The notes under the pieces are model-generated. The model had not been told where the DNA came from, did not search any database, and saw only the letters and a list, made by a program, of their open reading frames with translations. Position numbers and translations under genes: made by a program. From contig NC_061511.1 of the NCBI RefSeq assembly GCF_022539505.1, forward strand, positions 34,482,620-34,546,619: a stretch of DNA of 64,000 nt, written 5' to 3'. Numbering within the stretch: the first letter of the stretch is position 1; every line of letters starts with the position of its first letter. The DNA comes from Lolium rigidum (Eukaryota; Streptophyta; Magnoliopsida; Poales; Poaceae). Shown here in pieces: positions 35,900 through 48,139 of the stretch.

Positions 35900-38756
35900 G
35901 TGTGTGCATCTTCTTTTGTTTGAAGAGGATGATTAGATGCCAAACTTGACAGGTTCATCTTCTCTATTTAACATGTATATTGTTGCTCATTATTATTGTA
36001 TTAGTATATGCTCAGGTTGTAGTTCAACATCAGTACTGAAGGCATGCCAAAATTTTTCTTAGAACATCACATTACTAAGATCCATTAAAGATGATGATTA
36101 GAGAGTTAATTTACCTCCTGCCAGCCTTCTGAAAAATATTTGACTGGATGTTGCTATTTTCGGGAACAACATCGCCTTGTCGTCACCATCGCCGGGAGCG
36201 GCACTGCCTCAAGTCATCAACGCCAGCACAACCTCATGTCATCGTCGCTGGGAGCAGCGCCTCCTTACGCCGTTGAGCTCAGAGGCATGCCTAGATTCCT
36301 CCATACACGACTTGCATCGGCCCAATGTGCTAGGTGAAAATTGACCTTCTTTCATTTGTTCATATCTAGATCCACTCCATCAGGCAATAATTCTATTGCA
36401 GATCAATATTTATTTAATAAAATGATGCCTTAAATTTATTTGGTTCACCGTCGTTGCTAATGATTTACTGCTAGAATAATTCAGCCTTGTGGTCTTGGCT
36501 CACAGTTTTAGGATTTTTAAACCGGCTCTAGATTTTTGGGTGCTCCATTGCAAAGATGGATCGACATAATTTTTTTAGGGTGCTACTGAGTGTTCTCTTT
36601 ATATGATATTCCATGATAGGATGATATAATGCAAGCACAATTTTTATTTGTTTCTACTAATATGAAAGAAAATTTCTACTAACAGATATGTACTACAACT
36701 GTGTAATGCTAGAATAAAGACTAATCAGTTTTGATACTCTATTTAGATTTTTCTTTTGGTTTTCTGGGTTGTAATCACAATGTTCATGCATACTGAATCT
36801 TGATTAGATTTTCCAATGTTTTGGTAAGCCTTTTGTTCTGGATCTTGATTGTTTTGTAGTGGTACTGGTTATTAGGCACTTCTACCAACTACACATTTTT
36901 TTCCCATTTTAATATGTGGGCATGCCACAATGGAGCTGGGTTTATTAGTAGGTATCTACTTCTACAACTTTTTGCTGGAATGTTGTTGATTGACATTGCC
37001 ACGTGTATCTTACAGCTAATTGGGATTTTTTTTTACGCTTGTCGTGTCATGTCTTTGCTCATTGCCTATATATTTGTAACTCCTCGCTACATATAATCCA
37101 AACTGTACCGGCTAAAGTGACTTTGATAGTGTGCCTTTTTGCTATGCTATTTGTTAATATGTAGACCAACTGGGCCCTAATTATGCAAAAGTGCTACTCC
37201 TGGTGCCTGGTACATTAGAGACTGGCAAAACGTGTTCGTTCATCTCGCAAGATACATGCCTGGCCAAAATGAGAAGGTATGTGCCGGCTGAATATCATTT
37301 CCTCTTACAAGATAAATCCCCTGTCTTTCAAGGATACCAATAACAATATACTGAACATTGTCATGGCCTTGTGTTCTGTTGATTTTATATGCCTATTTCC
37401 ATGTTGTGTTAATTTTTTTTGTCTTTGCAGGTACCTGACGTGAGAAAATCATTTCAATTGTCAGTGGTATCTAGGTAAGCTGCAGCCAATACCATCTTTG
37501 ACTTCATATATCAGTACATATTGGATCATAAGGTTTAGGTAACCAAGTAAGTTGCACTCCATGCCTTCAACCTTGGATCAGTTCGTGTTTTCCATTATCT
37601 TATAGTCTTTACCTATTATACAATTTTGTACGGGAAGATATCAATATGTATTCTATTTTTGTTGTGCTAAAGTGCTAATTCATATTGATATCTTTTGGTT
37701 TTCGTGCCATTTTCCAAGAATCTTTGGTTAACAGACATAAGGCAGCTGCAGAATTTAAGCACAGTTTGGCATTTATGAATAATGCATCCACCTTAGTTAC
37801 TTTGACACTGTCATGCTTCAGGGTATATTATACTTTGATGGTTAGAAGGACTTAGGACATTATTTTTACAATATTATGGCATATTTAGCTTGCTTTTGTA
37901 CCCCAATAGTGTTGGAGATCTCAACTCTATCATTCCAGTCCCACCCTTGCAATGATTCCATTAGGTGGAGCACTACTTTCCTCCTTTTCACATTTAATGG
38001 GCTAATCAAGATTTAGTTGTGTCTCTTCATGTTGTAGGATTGTCTCCCTTCAGATTGTAGGATCAGATCCTTTTATAGACCATTTCACTTTCAGACTAAA
38101 ATCTTTAAATATATGTTGAATGATTCATTCCCTCGGTGTGTACTTTTCTGGCATCTGTCATTGGATTGCATGCTTCTAATTGGAATCCTCTCTTATATGT
38201 GCAGACATGGACTGCATGGCTTTTTATTTGAATCCACAATGATGTGGACAGTTTTCAATGGCTTAGTTCTGAAATCAGCTCCTCTCTTGATGTATTGTTA
38301 TGATAGTTTCGTAGTGTTGTAAATATCTTGAGTAGCTCATATTGAACAAGCTTATCTCACATTTCACATTGTTGGGTCGTCTATCATGATGACTTCAAAA
38401 GTACGTTATTTTTCATCTGGTTTGTATTGTAAACACATGCCGTGCTGCTAATGATGCACACAAAAATTTACCTAGCGATTGACTATGTAAAAGGATGGGT
38501 GGCGGGTGGATAGATTGATTTATTTTCCGATTATTATCATCCATTTGTGTAAATGTTCAACACATTTGACCAGTTGTTACGAGTGCGGATGACAAGGTGT
38601 ATCCGTAATATAATTCTCTAATACCTTGTGTATATAAATGTTTGCTACTCTATGGTTTCATGTGCTTTATCCTATTATAAGAAGCATATTATAATTTTAC
38701 CATCTGATTTTCATTGTTGTTATACAAATTGTAAATTGGTGGCACTCCACGGGGTC

Positions 38757-38784
38757 GTGCGCCAAGGCGCACATCTAAATCTAG
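38757..38784 (+). other. Helitron 3' terminus (hairpin + CTAG)
   Basis: GTGCGCC AA GGCGCAC (38757-38772) can pair as a 5- to 7-bp stem. ATCTAAAT follows, then CTAG at 38781-38784 and a T in the flank. This is the arrangement of plant Helitron ends (hairpin 6-12 bases before CTRR, insertion before T). The flank from 38785 aligns with sibling repeat copies, which marks the junction independently. Confidence 0.75.
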
Positions 38785-39533
38785 TAAACTCTTTCAACGT
38801 GATAATTCATAAAATAAACCCACAATGGTGAACAAAGAAAAATGCAAACAGTGCCAGGACCCTAGTGTGCCATCGTATCCTCGTGTTTCACCATGTTATT
38901 CAACGCCTCCCTGGCATGTTTCCATCGACCCCATGGTTGATTTCTAGAACCCATTTTTCTGTTTTAGAAGAAAGCTGAATCTTTAAAATTCGTAGCCACA
39001 TTCACTAAATAACAATGTTAGTGTTTGCGACAAAATACTCCCCCAATAGTAGGCAACATATTCTCCCTAGCTAGAAAATGTTAGAGGCATTTTAATGTTG
39101 GTCGAGTGAGACATCCAAAGTTCAGTCAATTCACACCTTAGAGCAACTCCAACAGCCTCCATATAATTCCATCCAAAAGCTAAAACTGTTTTTTTAGCAA
39201 TTTGGGTCAAAATGTAGCTCCAACGATATTTGTATAAGTGGCCCCCATATATTTTTAAGCAGCCTAGTAAAATGGCAACCCAAATTGTCCTATTTCAAAG
39301 TGAGAAGCCAAACCCAATATTTGCCAAAACCAATACTGGAGGCGCAGTCGCTTATGCGGAAATTTCACCATGACCACCTCTCGCGCTAGCTAGAGCCCCA
39401 CCACCTCCCTCGTCGATGTTCGGCATGTGCGCCGATCTGCCCCTTCCGTGAGATTCCTCGTCGACCTGGCCCTCCTTTTCCCTCCAGCGCGAGCTCCCTT
39501 GTCGTCAAATCGAGTGTCGCCCTGCCAGCAGTC
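38785..39533 (+). repeat. Mosaic repeat block, copy A (left part)
   Basis: Homologous to 42590-43715, 51410-52500, 54200-54830 and 56640-57420. It contains GAGCAACTCCAACAG at 39141 after TTA, the look of a PIF/Harbinger-type terminal repeat in its TWA target. At 39533 the homology is broken by the gypsy gag-pol fragment. Confidence 0.75.
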
Positions 39534-40788
39534 CCATGTCCTTCTTCCTTTCGCTTCACCATGATGACGATGTTGATGACTTTGTTGGATGCTGCCAAGT
39601 AGAGGAGAATAGGCTCCGACTCTTCTGGACGATCCAAGATATGTGGGGAGGAGAGTATACTCTTCAACCCTTGGAGTGTTGCATCTGTTGCGTCGTTCCA
39701 GACAAATTTGTCTGTTTTATTCAGTAACTTGTACAGGGGTAGTGCCTTCTCGCCAACACGACTAACAAATCTACTGATTGTTGCGACACAACCAGTTAAT
39801 CGTTGTACGTCTTTGAGACAAGTTGGCCTTTTGATGCTGAGGATAGCCTTGATTATTTCTGAGTTTACCTCAATGCCTCTATGGGAAACAATAAAGCCAA
39901 TGAGTTTTCCAGCTGGTACGCCAAAGACACACTTTAGGGGATTTAACGTTATCTTGTACCTCCAAAGATTCTCAAAGGTCTCCCGAAGATCGTTGATCAA
40001 GTCAGATCCTTTCCGGGTCATGACCGCGATGTCGTCGACGTAACGTGCACATTCCGGCCAATATGGTCCTTTAGGCACCGCTGCATCGTACGCTGATAGG
40101 TGGCACCTGCATTTTAAAAACCAAAGGGCATGGTGACATAGCAGTAAGTGCCAAAGGGAGTGATGAACGAGGTCGTCTTTTGGTCGGACTTCTTCATCCG
40201 GATCTGATGATACCCAGAATATGCGTCAAGAAAACACAGAAGTTCCGCCCCTGTCATCGAATTAATGACTTGGTCAATGCGTGGCAAAGGGAACAGATCC
40301 TTCGGGCAATGCTTATTCAAGCCGAGTAATCGATGCACATTCTTAGTATTTTAGAATTCTTTTTGGGTACAAGGACGGGATTTGCGACCCAATCAGTATG
40401 GATAACTTCTATTACAAAACCTGTCTCTAGTAACTTTGCTAATTCCATTCATATGGCGTGGCGCTTCTTATCTCCAAAGTATCGCATAGCTTGCTTCACC
40501 GGTTTTGCACCCGGATTTATGTTGAAGTAGTGCTCGGTGAGTTCCCTTGGTACTCCGGACATGTCAGAAGGTTGCCATGCAAATATATCCATGTTAGCTC
40601 GGAGGAATTCGACGAGCGTATCTTCCTATTTGGGGTCCAGGCCATCTCCGACAGATACCTTGGTAGCGTCACCTTCCTTGAGGTCGACCTTCTTGGTATC
40701 TATTGCGGCCTTGAACGTGGTCTTCTGGTCGGAGATATGCTTCTTGGTGGTGTGCATCTTAGCCGGATCCACCGCGGGCTCTGTAGCC
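39534..40788 (-). pseudogene. Reverse transcriptase (and start of RNase H), frameshifted
   Basis: Read on the minus strand from 40788. The linker region is broken but still shows HYFNINPGAKPVKQAMRYF near 40520. The fingers/palm part NKHCPKDLFPLPRIDQVINS, AYSGYHQIRMKKSDQKTTSF and YVTMPFGF lies at 40338-40114. After a frameshift the catalytic YVDD (about 40041-40030) and KCVFGVPAGKLIGFIVSHRG follow. The frame continues to KRKEEGH at about 39536, just inside RNase H, and then reads into unrelated block DNA. The product would copy element RNA into DNA; this copy cannot. Confidence 0.85.
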
Positions 40789-42059
40789 TTACAGCTCCGC
40801 TCCAGAGATAACTGACTCCGCGAAGGCTACTTCGCCCTCCTCGCATTCCTGAGCTTTCTTGTAGTCTCCGGATATGGTGATCATACCGTTAGGACCCGGA
40901 ATCTTGAGCTTGTTGTAGAGGTAGCACGCCCTTGCATGGAACTTGTGATAAGTGGGCCTACTGAAGATTACATGATAGGAGTTTTTAAAGGGCACAACTT
41001 CAAACGTGATCATCTCCTCACGGTAGTTATTAACATCACCGAAGGCCACGGGAAGTTTGATGATGCCCAAGGAGTTCGCCTTTTTACCCGGAACCACACC
41101 ATGGAATTCCGTGGTGCTATGCTTGAGTTGTTCCTTGCTAAGGTTCATCTTCTCCAGAGTCTCTCGGTACATGATGTTTAGGCTGGCTCCACCGTCCATG
41201 AGGCATTTGGAGAAGTCATACCCGTCGATGCGGGGACTAACAAGCAAAGCGTAGCATTCTTTACGGATGACAGCCGGATGATCGGCTCTGTCAAAGGTGC
41301 AGGGTTTTTCCGACCACTTGACGTACTGTGGCATAGCCGGAAGTGTGGCGTTCAAGGTCCAGAGGGCGGATTTCACCCGAATTGTTGAAGTTCCAAGGAA
41401 GGTGTGATATGCACCAGCGCTTTTCTTTCCAAAGGGGTTGGAGGTGTTGACTATGTTACCCTCTTTGGGTTCTGGTGAAGCCTTGTCCTCATCCATCGCC
41501 TCAGAGCTATCATCATCCTTATCCTTGTTCTTGCCCTTGCCTTCTTTGCCGCGTGGGCGGTGCGTCCTTGCACGCTTGTAACCTGCTTGTGGATCCATCT
41601 TGAGATCGTTGACCCATTTGTAGTTGTGGTTGGTGTGAGAGGATTTGCATGTTGCCGAATCAATATGAGCTAGGCACGGCATATCCCTGTACTCTTCATA
41701 GGTTTGGGGGAGCGCGGGATCCGGCAGCGGTGACTTCGTCAGCGCGCAGCTGGCCCCTGCCCGCTCCGCCACCGCGGCTGCCTCTTCCGCCTCCTTGACC
41801 ACCTCGCCGGAATGTCATGGCAACCATGTCGGATCCGCTGCCTTTTGGATCGTCGGAGGGGTTCTAGCTTCCGCTTGTTGTTGCCATCGCGGTTCTTCTT
41901 CTGCTGATGCAAGGGTAAGGTTGTGACCGAAAGTTCTCCTCCTGCATCATCATCGGCGGCGGTGTGGGTGCTGGCGATGGAGATCATCTTATCCAGGTTT
42001 AACTTCTGGTCATTGTACTCGCACTTCAATTTGTGTTGGAGTAGTCCTCCCCTCTGCAA
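40789..42059 (-). pseudogene. gag C-terminus and aspartic protease of the gypsy fragment
   Basis: The 42059-41750 part codes a gag C-terminal region (HKLKCEYNDQKLNLDKMISI, then a basic tail) and is frameshifted near 41800. The 41802-40789 frame is open and holds a CCHC-like or basic linker (GKEGKGKNKDKDDDSS) and a retropepsin with CLMDGGASLNIMY, then EFHGVVPGKKANSLG and FEVVPFKNSYHVIFSRPTYH. The D-G-G-A motif is usual for this clade. The 5' part of gag is missing, cut at 42059. Confidence 0.8.
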
Positions 42060-45000
42060 GCCATCACATCACCACCTACACAATAATCCTCTCTTCACAT
42101 TCATTGTGCTGCTGCACAATACATAAAACAAATAAAATGATGCATTTTACTATGGGTAACATAACAAATATGAATTGTGAACCGTTGTCACAATTCATTT
42201 AAGTTTATGATCCACTTCGACTTTTATGTGCCAAATATGTGGGTTATCTTGCATGGTTTGTGATATATTTATTCATCTTTATGTAATGTCTTTTGGGATT
42301 GATGTTCCAAAAATGTAGGGTTTGGTGCTTCACTTTTATTCATCTTTATTCATCTTTATTCGACTTTTATTCATCTTGCATTTTAGTGCTTGATTTTTGG
42401 GATTGGTGTTCCAAAAATGTAGGGTTTGTATGCTCTGCACAAAATACCCACCTACTACTACCCCCGTCTCCACATGCTCACAACATGACATCAACTCTCT
42501 ACATGTAGTTAGACCAAATGGAAATGATGTTTACAAGCTTCACTTCAAACTATGTTGTCACCTCAACTTGTTTGGATGAAGCCATCTTCTCTCTTGTCCT
42601 TGGTGATTAACTCACAAAAGAAACCTACAACGATGACCAACGAGAAATGCAACCGGTGCGAGGAGGGACGAGCGGAGGGAAAAACCTAGGAGAAATCAGG
42701 AGATCCTGGTTAGTCGACCGCATGATTACATTTCTCTATTCAACTATGATTGACAAATTGTGTTGCAAATCCCATCAACCCGCATTAATCTCGAACCCAT
42801 TTCCAAATCGTATTTTCCTCTTTTTTTTTCTCATGGTAGCTCATGTGCAACCTGACCATGTGACGGTGAGCCTTCATGTCCTTGTGTTCCACCGTGTTAT
42901 TCAACCACCTCCTAGGCCTGTTCTCATCTCCATCATGGTTGATTTATGCAAACCAACTTTTCTGTTTTAGTAGAAAGTTACATTTGTAAGATCAACACGT
43001 TTAGGGATAAAAAGAAATTATGAATACTAGCAGGAGACACACGGGGCTAGCATTCTAGATCTATACTAGTATATGATGTGTCAGGACGAGGAAATACTTG
43101 TTTGGGTTTAGAAACAAGAGATGAAGGCTAGCATTTTCTCTAGAAAAATAAGGAAGATAGAAGACATAAGCATAATGTAAAATTGTGGTCTTGCACAAAT
43201 CGCTAAATAACAACATTAGTGTTGCCACATAGTACGCCCCTAACAGTTGGCAATATATTCTTCCTAGCTAGAAAATGCTGGAGACATTTTGATGTTGGTC
43301 AAGTGAGACTCCCAAAGGCCAATCAATTTGCACCTTTGATATAATTCCATTCAATTGGTAAAAGCTGTCAGCTTTTAGCATTTTTTGCCAGAAATGTAGC
43401 TCCAGCGTCATTTGCATAAGTGGTCCTCACATTCTTTTAAGAAGCCTAGTAAAATAGCCATCAAATTGTCATATTTGAAAAGTGAGAAGGCAAACCCAAT
43501 AGTTGACAAAACCGACGCTGCAGGCCCAGCAGCCCACGTGCAAAAATTTCACTGCGACCTCCTGTCCCGCCGGCCACAATCCCGCCGCCTCCCCCATCGA
43601 TGTTCAGCATGTACTCTACTCCGCCGCCTTCTGAGCTTCCTAGTTGCCTTGCCCCTTCTTTTACATTCGGTTTCAGCTTCCCTACAGCCTAATTGAGCGT
43701 CGTCTCGCCCGCAGTCCCGTTGGACAATCCAGATCTGGTTCAGCGACCTTCTTCCTTTGATGTGATCGAGCCTTGGGTAGACAACGACGCCTATTTGTGG
43801 TGCGGACGATCTTCGTCCCGTACCCTGGTGCTCCCGGCCATCCTTGGCTGCCCTGTCCGCGCCACCTCACCTATGTGTGCGGTCGGAGCATGACATTGCC
43901 CCGCGCCACCACCGCGAGCTCATGCGCCCTGCCGTCGACTACATGCGCCCCCGCCGTGACCTCGGTCACCATCATCGTGACCTCTCGCGCCCCCGGAAGA
44001 GCTCCCGCCATCAATTTCGGCCACGACCACGCCTTGTCTCCGATCTGGCCGCGAATTTGTAATAATTAAGTACTATTTTGTTTCCTACTTTTTAGATTTC
44101 ATTTTACTTGATTTAAATTTACTATTGAGTGATTCAGACTACATATGCATAAATACAAGTACGAAGCTCAAAACTTGGCATTCTAGTTTTGGATGGCTAT
44201 TATAGGAAGGCTAGGAAACAAAAAAGATTATTGGATTGCTAAATCTTCTATTCCTATAACCAGCTTTTAGCAATCTAATATCGCAATGTTGTTGGAGAAC
44301 GTATTCTCACAAATATTGTTGGAGAACGTATTCTCACAAATATTGTTGGAGATCATGTTTTCACAGTCACCCCCGTTTATAAGTGGCTTAACCACTCCTC
44401 TTCATGTCTGACATGCGCCCATTACATGCAGCGACTAGAGACAGCGCAGTGGCTGGGGAGGTAATCCCATCCACCCCATCACCACCTATCCAATAATCCT
44501 CTCTTCACATACACATGTGCGCACACACTGCGCTGCTGCACAATACATAGAACAAATACAACGATGCATTTTCTTATGGGTAACACAATCACACATTTGC
44601 ATTGTGAACCATTGTCACAGTTCATTTCAGTTTATGTTCCACTTTGACATTTATATGCCAAATATGTGGCTTATCTTGCATGGATTGTGATATATAATTT
44701 TCCATGTTTATGCAAAAAAAATATAGTATTTGATTGTTGGGATTGGTGCTCCTAACGTGTAGTGTTTTGTGATACATGTCTTCATGGTTGCATAAATTCT
44801 GAAAAACATAGATCATCCGTGTTATATTAGTAATAAGCCCAAATGTATCATGCAACAAGCCTTCATGGCGACATTCCGGAGTGTAATACTTCAAAGCCAC
44901 ATCAAGAGACAGTAAAACTTAGCTAGTGAGGGCCTTCCCCGACGATTCGAGGTTGTGAGCTGTCAGATCATGTGTATGGACGTTCTGGATCTTTCCTTCA

Positions 45001-45439
45001 TGCCGTCTACTCGCGTCAAGGCGATTTCCACCGTGTTGCCACCATCAATATGATCGGCCCAATATAACAGGGCTGCTACTCTGGAGAATGACTTGAATGT
45101 CTTCTGGTGAACCGGGCATGTAACTGTGATTAGACTGGGCCGCTTCATTGGTTGTGTGGGATCTTCTGCGTCCAATGGTTTCTCTGCTAAGGTAAGCCCA
45201 GTTTCTTGTGGAATCGTGGTTAAGTAGTCTCTTGATTGGAGGGATCATTCTACCCCGCCATTACTTCGTGCAACTAATGGAATGGAAGGTGCACCGCCAA
45301 CGTCCTTTCGTTCCCTTGATTTCCAGTTGTACTGGAAGTCGTTTCTACCCCGTTCATCTCCTCTCCCCTTAAGCATGGGGTTATTTATGTTCTTCTCTAC
45401 CGTCTTATTCCTCTTATTGATGATTCATGTGTTAGTCAT
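42060..45439 (+). repeat. Mosaic repeat block, end of copy A and copy B
   Basis: 42060-42590 resembles 44480-44790 and 55280-55640. 42420-44065 resembles 51250-52860 and 56410-57650. 44880-45431 resembles 55770-56290 and includes a GGGCCGCTTCATTGG box. No coding function was recognised. Within it TTTTGGGATTGATGTTCC recurs at 42291 and 42387 beside TTATTCATCT repeats. Confidence 0.7.
44288..44368 (+). repeat. 27-bp tandem triplication
   Basis: Three units of (A/G)TTGTTGGAGAACGTATTC plus TCACAAAT; the third (44342-44368) has diverged. The sibling blocks at 53240 and 58030 have a single unit. Confidence 0.85.
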
Positions 45440-46181
45440 CAGGGCCGGGCCGGCAAAATCCGGGCCTTGTGCGACATTTTAAAATGGGCCCTATTTCACT
45501 ACATAAATATAAAATATTAAACAATTGTAACATATATATGTCGTCGATGTACATTCAAACCCAATAACTACCCTCAACACCCCTATATTCTGAAGATCGA
45601 AACCAACGGTCTAACCAAAAATATCTATGTCTAATAGGAGTAAAGCCTATGAGAGAAATAGGGTAATCCTATTATAAGAACTACCCTATGAGAGAAATGC
45701 AGTATCACAATATCAAATTTCAAACTTTCTGATATGTTTAAGACTTGAATTAGAAATTTGTACCCAAAGTAGATATGGTGTGATTTATAAAATTTGTCTC
45801 AAAAGTGGATATAGTGTGCTCGATACTAATAGAATGGATAATTAAGTATTTGTATCATAGGCATAGGCATCAACCATAATAGGAAAATGTAAAAAAAAAG
45901 AATTGGAAAAGGTTGTTGGATTAGAGGGAAAAAAAAGCACCAATGAAAATAGAGAAAATCAAAGTAACGTCCGGGTCGTCCGGGAATTGAACTTGGAACC
46001 TGCTACTCAACATATACCGAGTGAGATCAGAGAACCAGTTGAGCTAGGTTGATTTCGTGATTAATATATGACGTAGTTGATTATTATCTATATATAAAAG
46101 ACCAACTTAAAAATTATGGGCCCCCGAAAATATGGGACCCTGTGCGGCCGCACGGGCTGCACTCCCGTGGGCCCGGGCCTG
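45440..46181. mobile_element. Non-autonomous hAT-type element
   Basis: 742 bp with terminal inverted repeats CAGGGCCGGGCC and, at the other end, CAGGCCCGGGCC. An exact 8-bp target duplication TTAGTCAT flanks it (45432-45439 and 46182-46189). CAGGG termini with an 8-bp duplication are diagnostic for hAT elements. Sibling repeat copies at 53452, 56297 and 58247 show the uninterrupted site. No transposase frame is present. Confidence 0.9.
45970..46050 (-). other. tRNA-like segment inside the hAT element
   Basis: On the minus strand it has an A box (TAGCTCAACTGG) and, about 40 bases later, a B-box-like AGTTCAATTCC, spaced as in a tRNA gene or a SINE head. The flanking arms do not pair as an acceptor stem, so it is not called a functional tRNA. 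Confidence 0.4.
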
Positions 46182-46653
46182 TTAGTCATACGTGATGCCT
46201 AGATACCCTTTCCTTGATTGTAGTGCATTTCGTTTCTCTCATATCTTGTTTTCTTAGACTGCATAGTTCCAATCATGTACTTATCTTTCGGTGGTTTTTC
46301 CGTTATCATGGCGGCTCCGGTGATGAGCAGGTGGAGCAGAGGAGGAGATTGCACTGTACCGTCCCGTGAATGGTCCAAAAAATGCAAAGGAGGCAGCGAC
46401 GCCGTCTTGCTGGTGCAAGAGAAGGATGAGGTGGTCGCGAGTTAGCGACTGGTGGGCTAGCATCCTCGATAGCGCATCCATCAGGTAAACCACATCTCTT
46501 TACCTTCCATCTTTGAGCCCTCTCTAATTTGCCTCTGTGGATCCAATGACAAAGAGATGGTGTGCGCCGATGCTACTTCATACCAAAAGTGAGCATACAA
46601 TTCCTGGGCGTTGGCAGTTCCATTACCTCTGGCTGACCGGCTCGCATACGATA
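46182..46653 (+). repeat. Mosaic repeat block, copy B (continuation)
   Basis: Aligns with 53460-53920 and 58255-58595 (for example the AACCACATCTCTTTACC and CTGGCTCGCATACG boxes) up to the point where the CACTA-like element interrupts it. Confidence 0.75.
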
Positions 46654-47850
46654 TACTAGTAGGGAAAATACTATAGGGCTATGACGAATGGAAGCGGGCA
46701 CCAATTAACACACACGATTGCTATTTCTAGCAACGGGTGGAAAAGCACGCGACTAGTAATTGGTTAGTGGTACCGTACCCACTAGTGATGCACGCGGCTA
46801 GTAAGTGGGAACAACCGGTATAGAGGATCAGAAATTGTTTGCCGAGGGCGCCAACAGAAGCATGTGATAGGTATCAAAGTACTGGTACTGCACCTTTATA
46901 TTGCATGCGACTGGTACACGCTGCCACACACGCTAACTGCACCATGCTTTATCGTCGCCTTTCCTTCCACCATATATACTATTGTACAGGATGATATAAA
47001 GCATTGTGCGTGCACACGATGCGCCAATAACTACACCGCATGAGACGATAAGCATAATACATAAGCACCATCTATCATGTATATATATATGTGTGCCCTC
47101 ACTCTCCTGGCTCCAAGGACACAAGCAAAGATTGTCATCGATAGTGGGAAGCTCATATGGCGGAGCTTCTCAAAGATGTCTTATGCTTATAGCTATCTAG
47201 CTACCGAGTAATAAGGGAGCTCATCTTAGTGGCAGAACCACTGCTAGCGTGCCCTTTACGACGCACACTTGTATTAAGTTACCCTCGGCATGCCCCCATT
47301 GTGGCATGCGGTTATTAAGTTACCCGTAACGGACCCTCGTTCCTGCAATGTGGCTATTAAGTTATCCGTAGCGGACCCCTATATTCGCACGCTACCATTA
47401 TATCCCGTAAAGTGGTCTTAATAAATAACCCCCTCTCACTCTTTCCTCATTCTGGATCCCCAAATATGACTGAACCCTAGCTGGCAAGCAACCGCCGGTC
47501 CCCGCCGCCACCTTTCCCGACCGGTCGGCACGTCGCCGCCGCTGCCTTCCCTGTCTGCAGTATGCTTCCTCGGACACCGTGCGTCTACCCCACTTTTGGA
47601 TCTCGTCCACGATGACCACACCTGTTAGTAAGCCACCGTGCACCTATTGTAGTATATATTTGTATGCTATAGAATTTTTGTTGATAGTGTAAGATGTTCG
47701 GGTTGAAATTGTGATCTATGGTTTATGATAGTATGACTCGTGCTTGATTGTAATGGCCTATGATTAGAATATTTGGATGTGATCCTAGTATTTGCGCTAA
47801 TTCATAGTCATTGTGGATTCTTCTTTTTGTTGCATTGACCGATGATTAGA

Positions 47851-48139
47851 GTTTTGTGGCACTACAAGTGATCCCGGGGTGGTATCTATGAGCATTGTGA
47901 TATGCACAAATACAAATCTTGTACATCGTACTTGGCTCGATGACCCCATCCCTGTGATTTTTTATGTCCAATGTAAATATGAGGCCTTATTCCAATGTAG
48001 TTTTGTGGCACTACAAGTGATCCTGGGGTGGTGTCTATGAGCATTGTGATTTGCACAAATACAAAATCTTGTGCATCGTAGCTCGATGACCCCATCCGTG
48101 TGTTTTTTTATGTCCAATGTAAATATGAGGCCTTATTCG
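47851..48139 (+). repeat. Direct tandem duplication (about 149-bp unit)
   Basis: The segment starting GTTTTGTGGCACTACAAGTG occurs at 47851 and again at 48000 and extends through the shared ATATGAGGCCTTATTC, with a few substitutions and indels between copies. Confidence 0.9.

Larger units (their letters stand above)
31159..38784 (+). mobile_element. Probable Helitron (5' end not located) with exon-like fragments
   Basis: A 7.6-kb stretch without LTR sequence, AT-rich like introns, with several exon-like pieces next to plausible splice sites. Its right edge is a textbook Helitron 3' terminus (hairpin plus CTAG before T). Beyond 38785 the sequence becomes homologous to the repeat block seen at 42590 and 51410, so everything to the left is an insertion into that block. 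No TC-start 5' terminus was recognised; it may be in the 30969 gap or left of it. The extent on the left is therefore inferred. Confidence 0.4.
39534..42059 (-). mobile_element. LTR-less gypsy gag-pol fragment inserted in the repeat block
   Basis: About 2.5 kb of Ty3/gypsy (Tat/Retand-like) gag-protease-RT sequence on the minus strand, without LTRs, primer-binding site or integrase. Both edges abut repeat-block sequence. Compared with sibling copies, roughly 0.75 kb of block between AGTCCC and the CATCACCACCTA box has been replaced by it. It therefore looks like filler or captured DNA rather than a normal integration. Confidence 0.75.

Noticed and set aside
44041..44368. CRISPR-like spacing of repeats
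   Set aside because: Only three adjacent 27-bp units without spacers, in a plant genome.
45970..46050. Functional tRNA gene
   Set aside because: A and B boxes are present but acceptor arms do not pair; retained only as tRNA-like.
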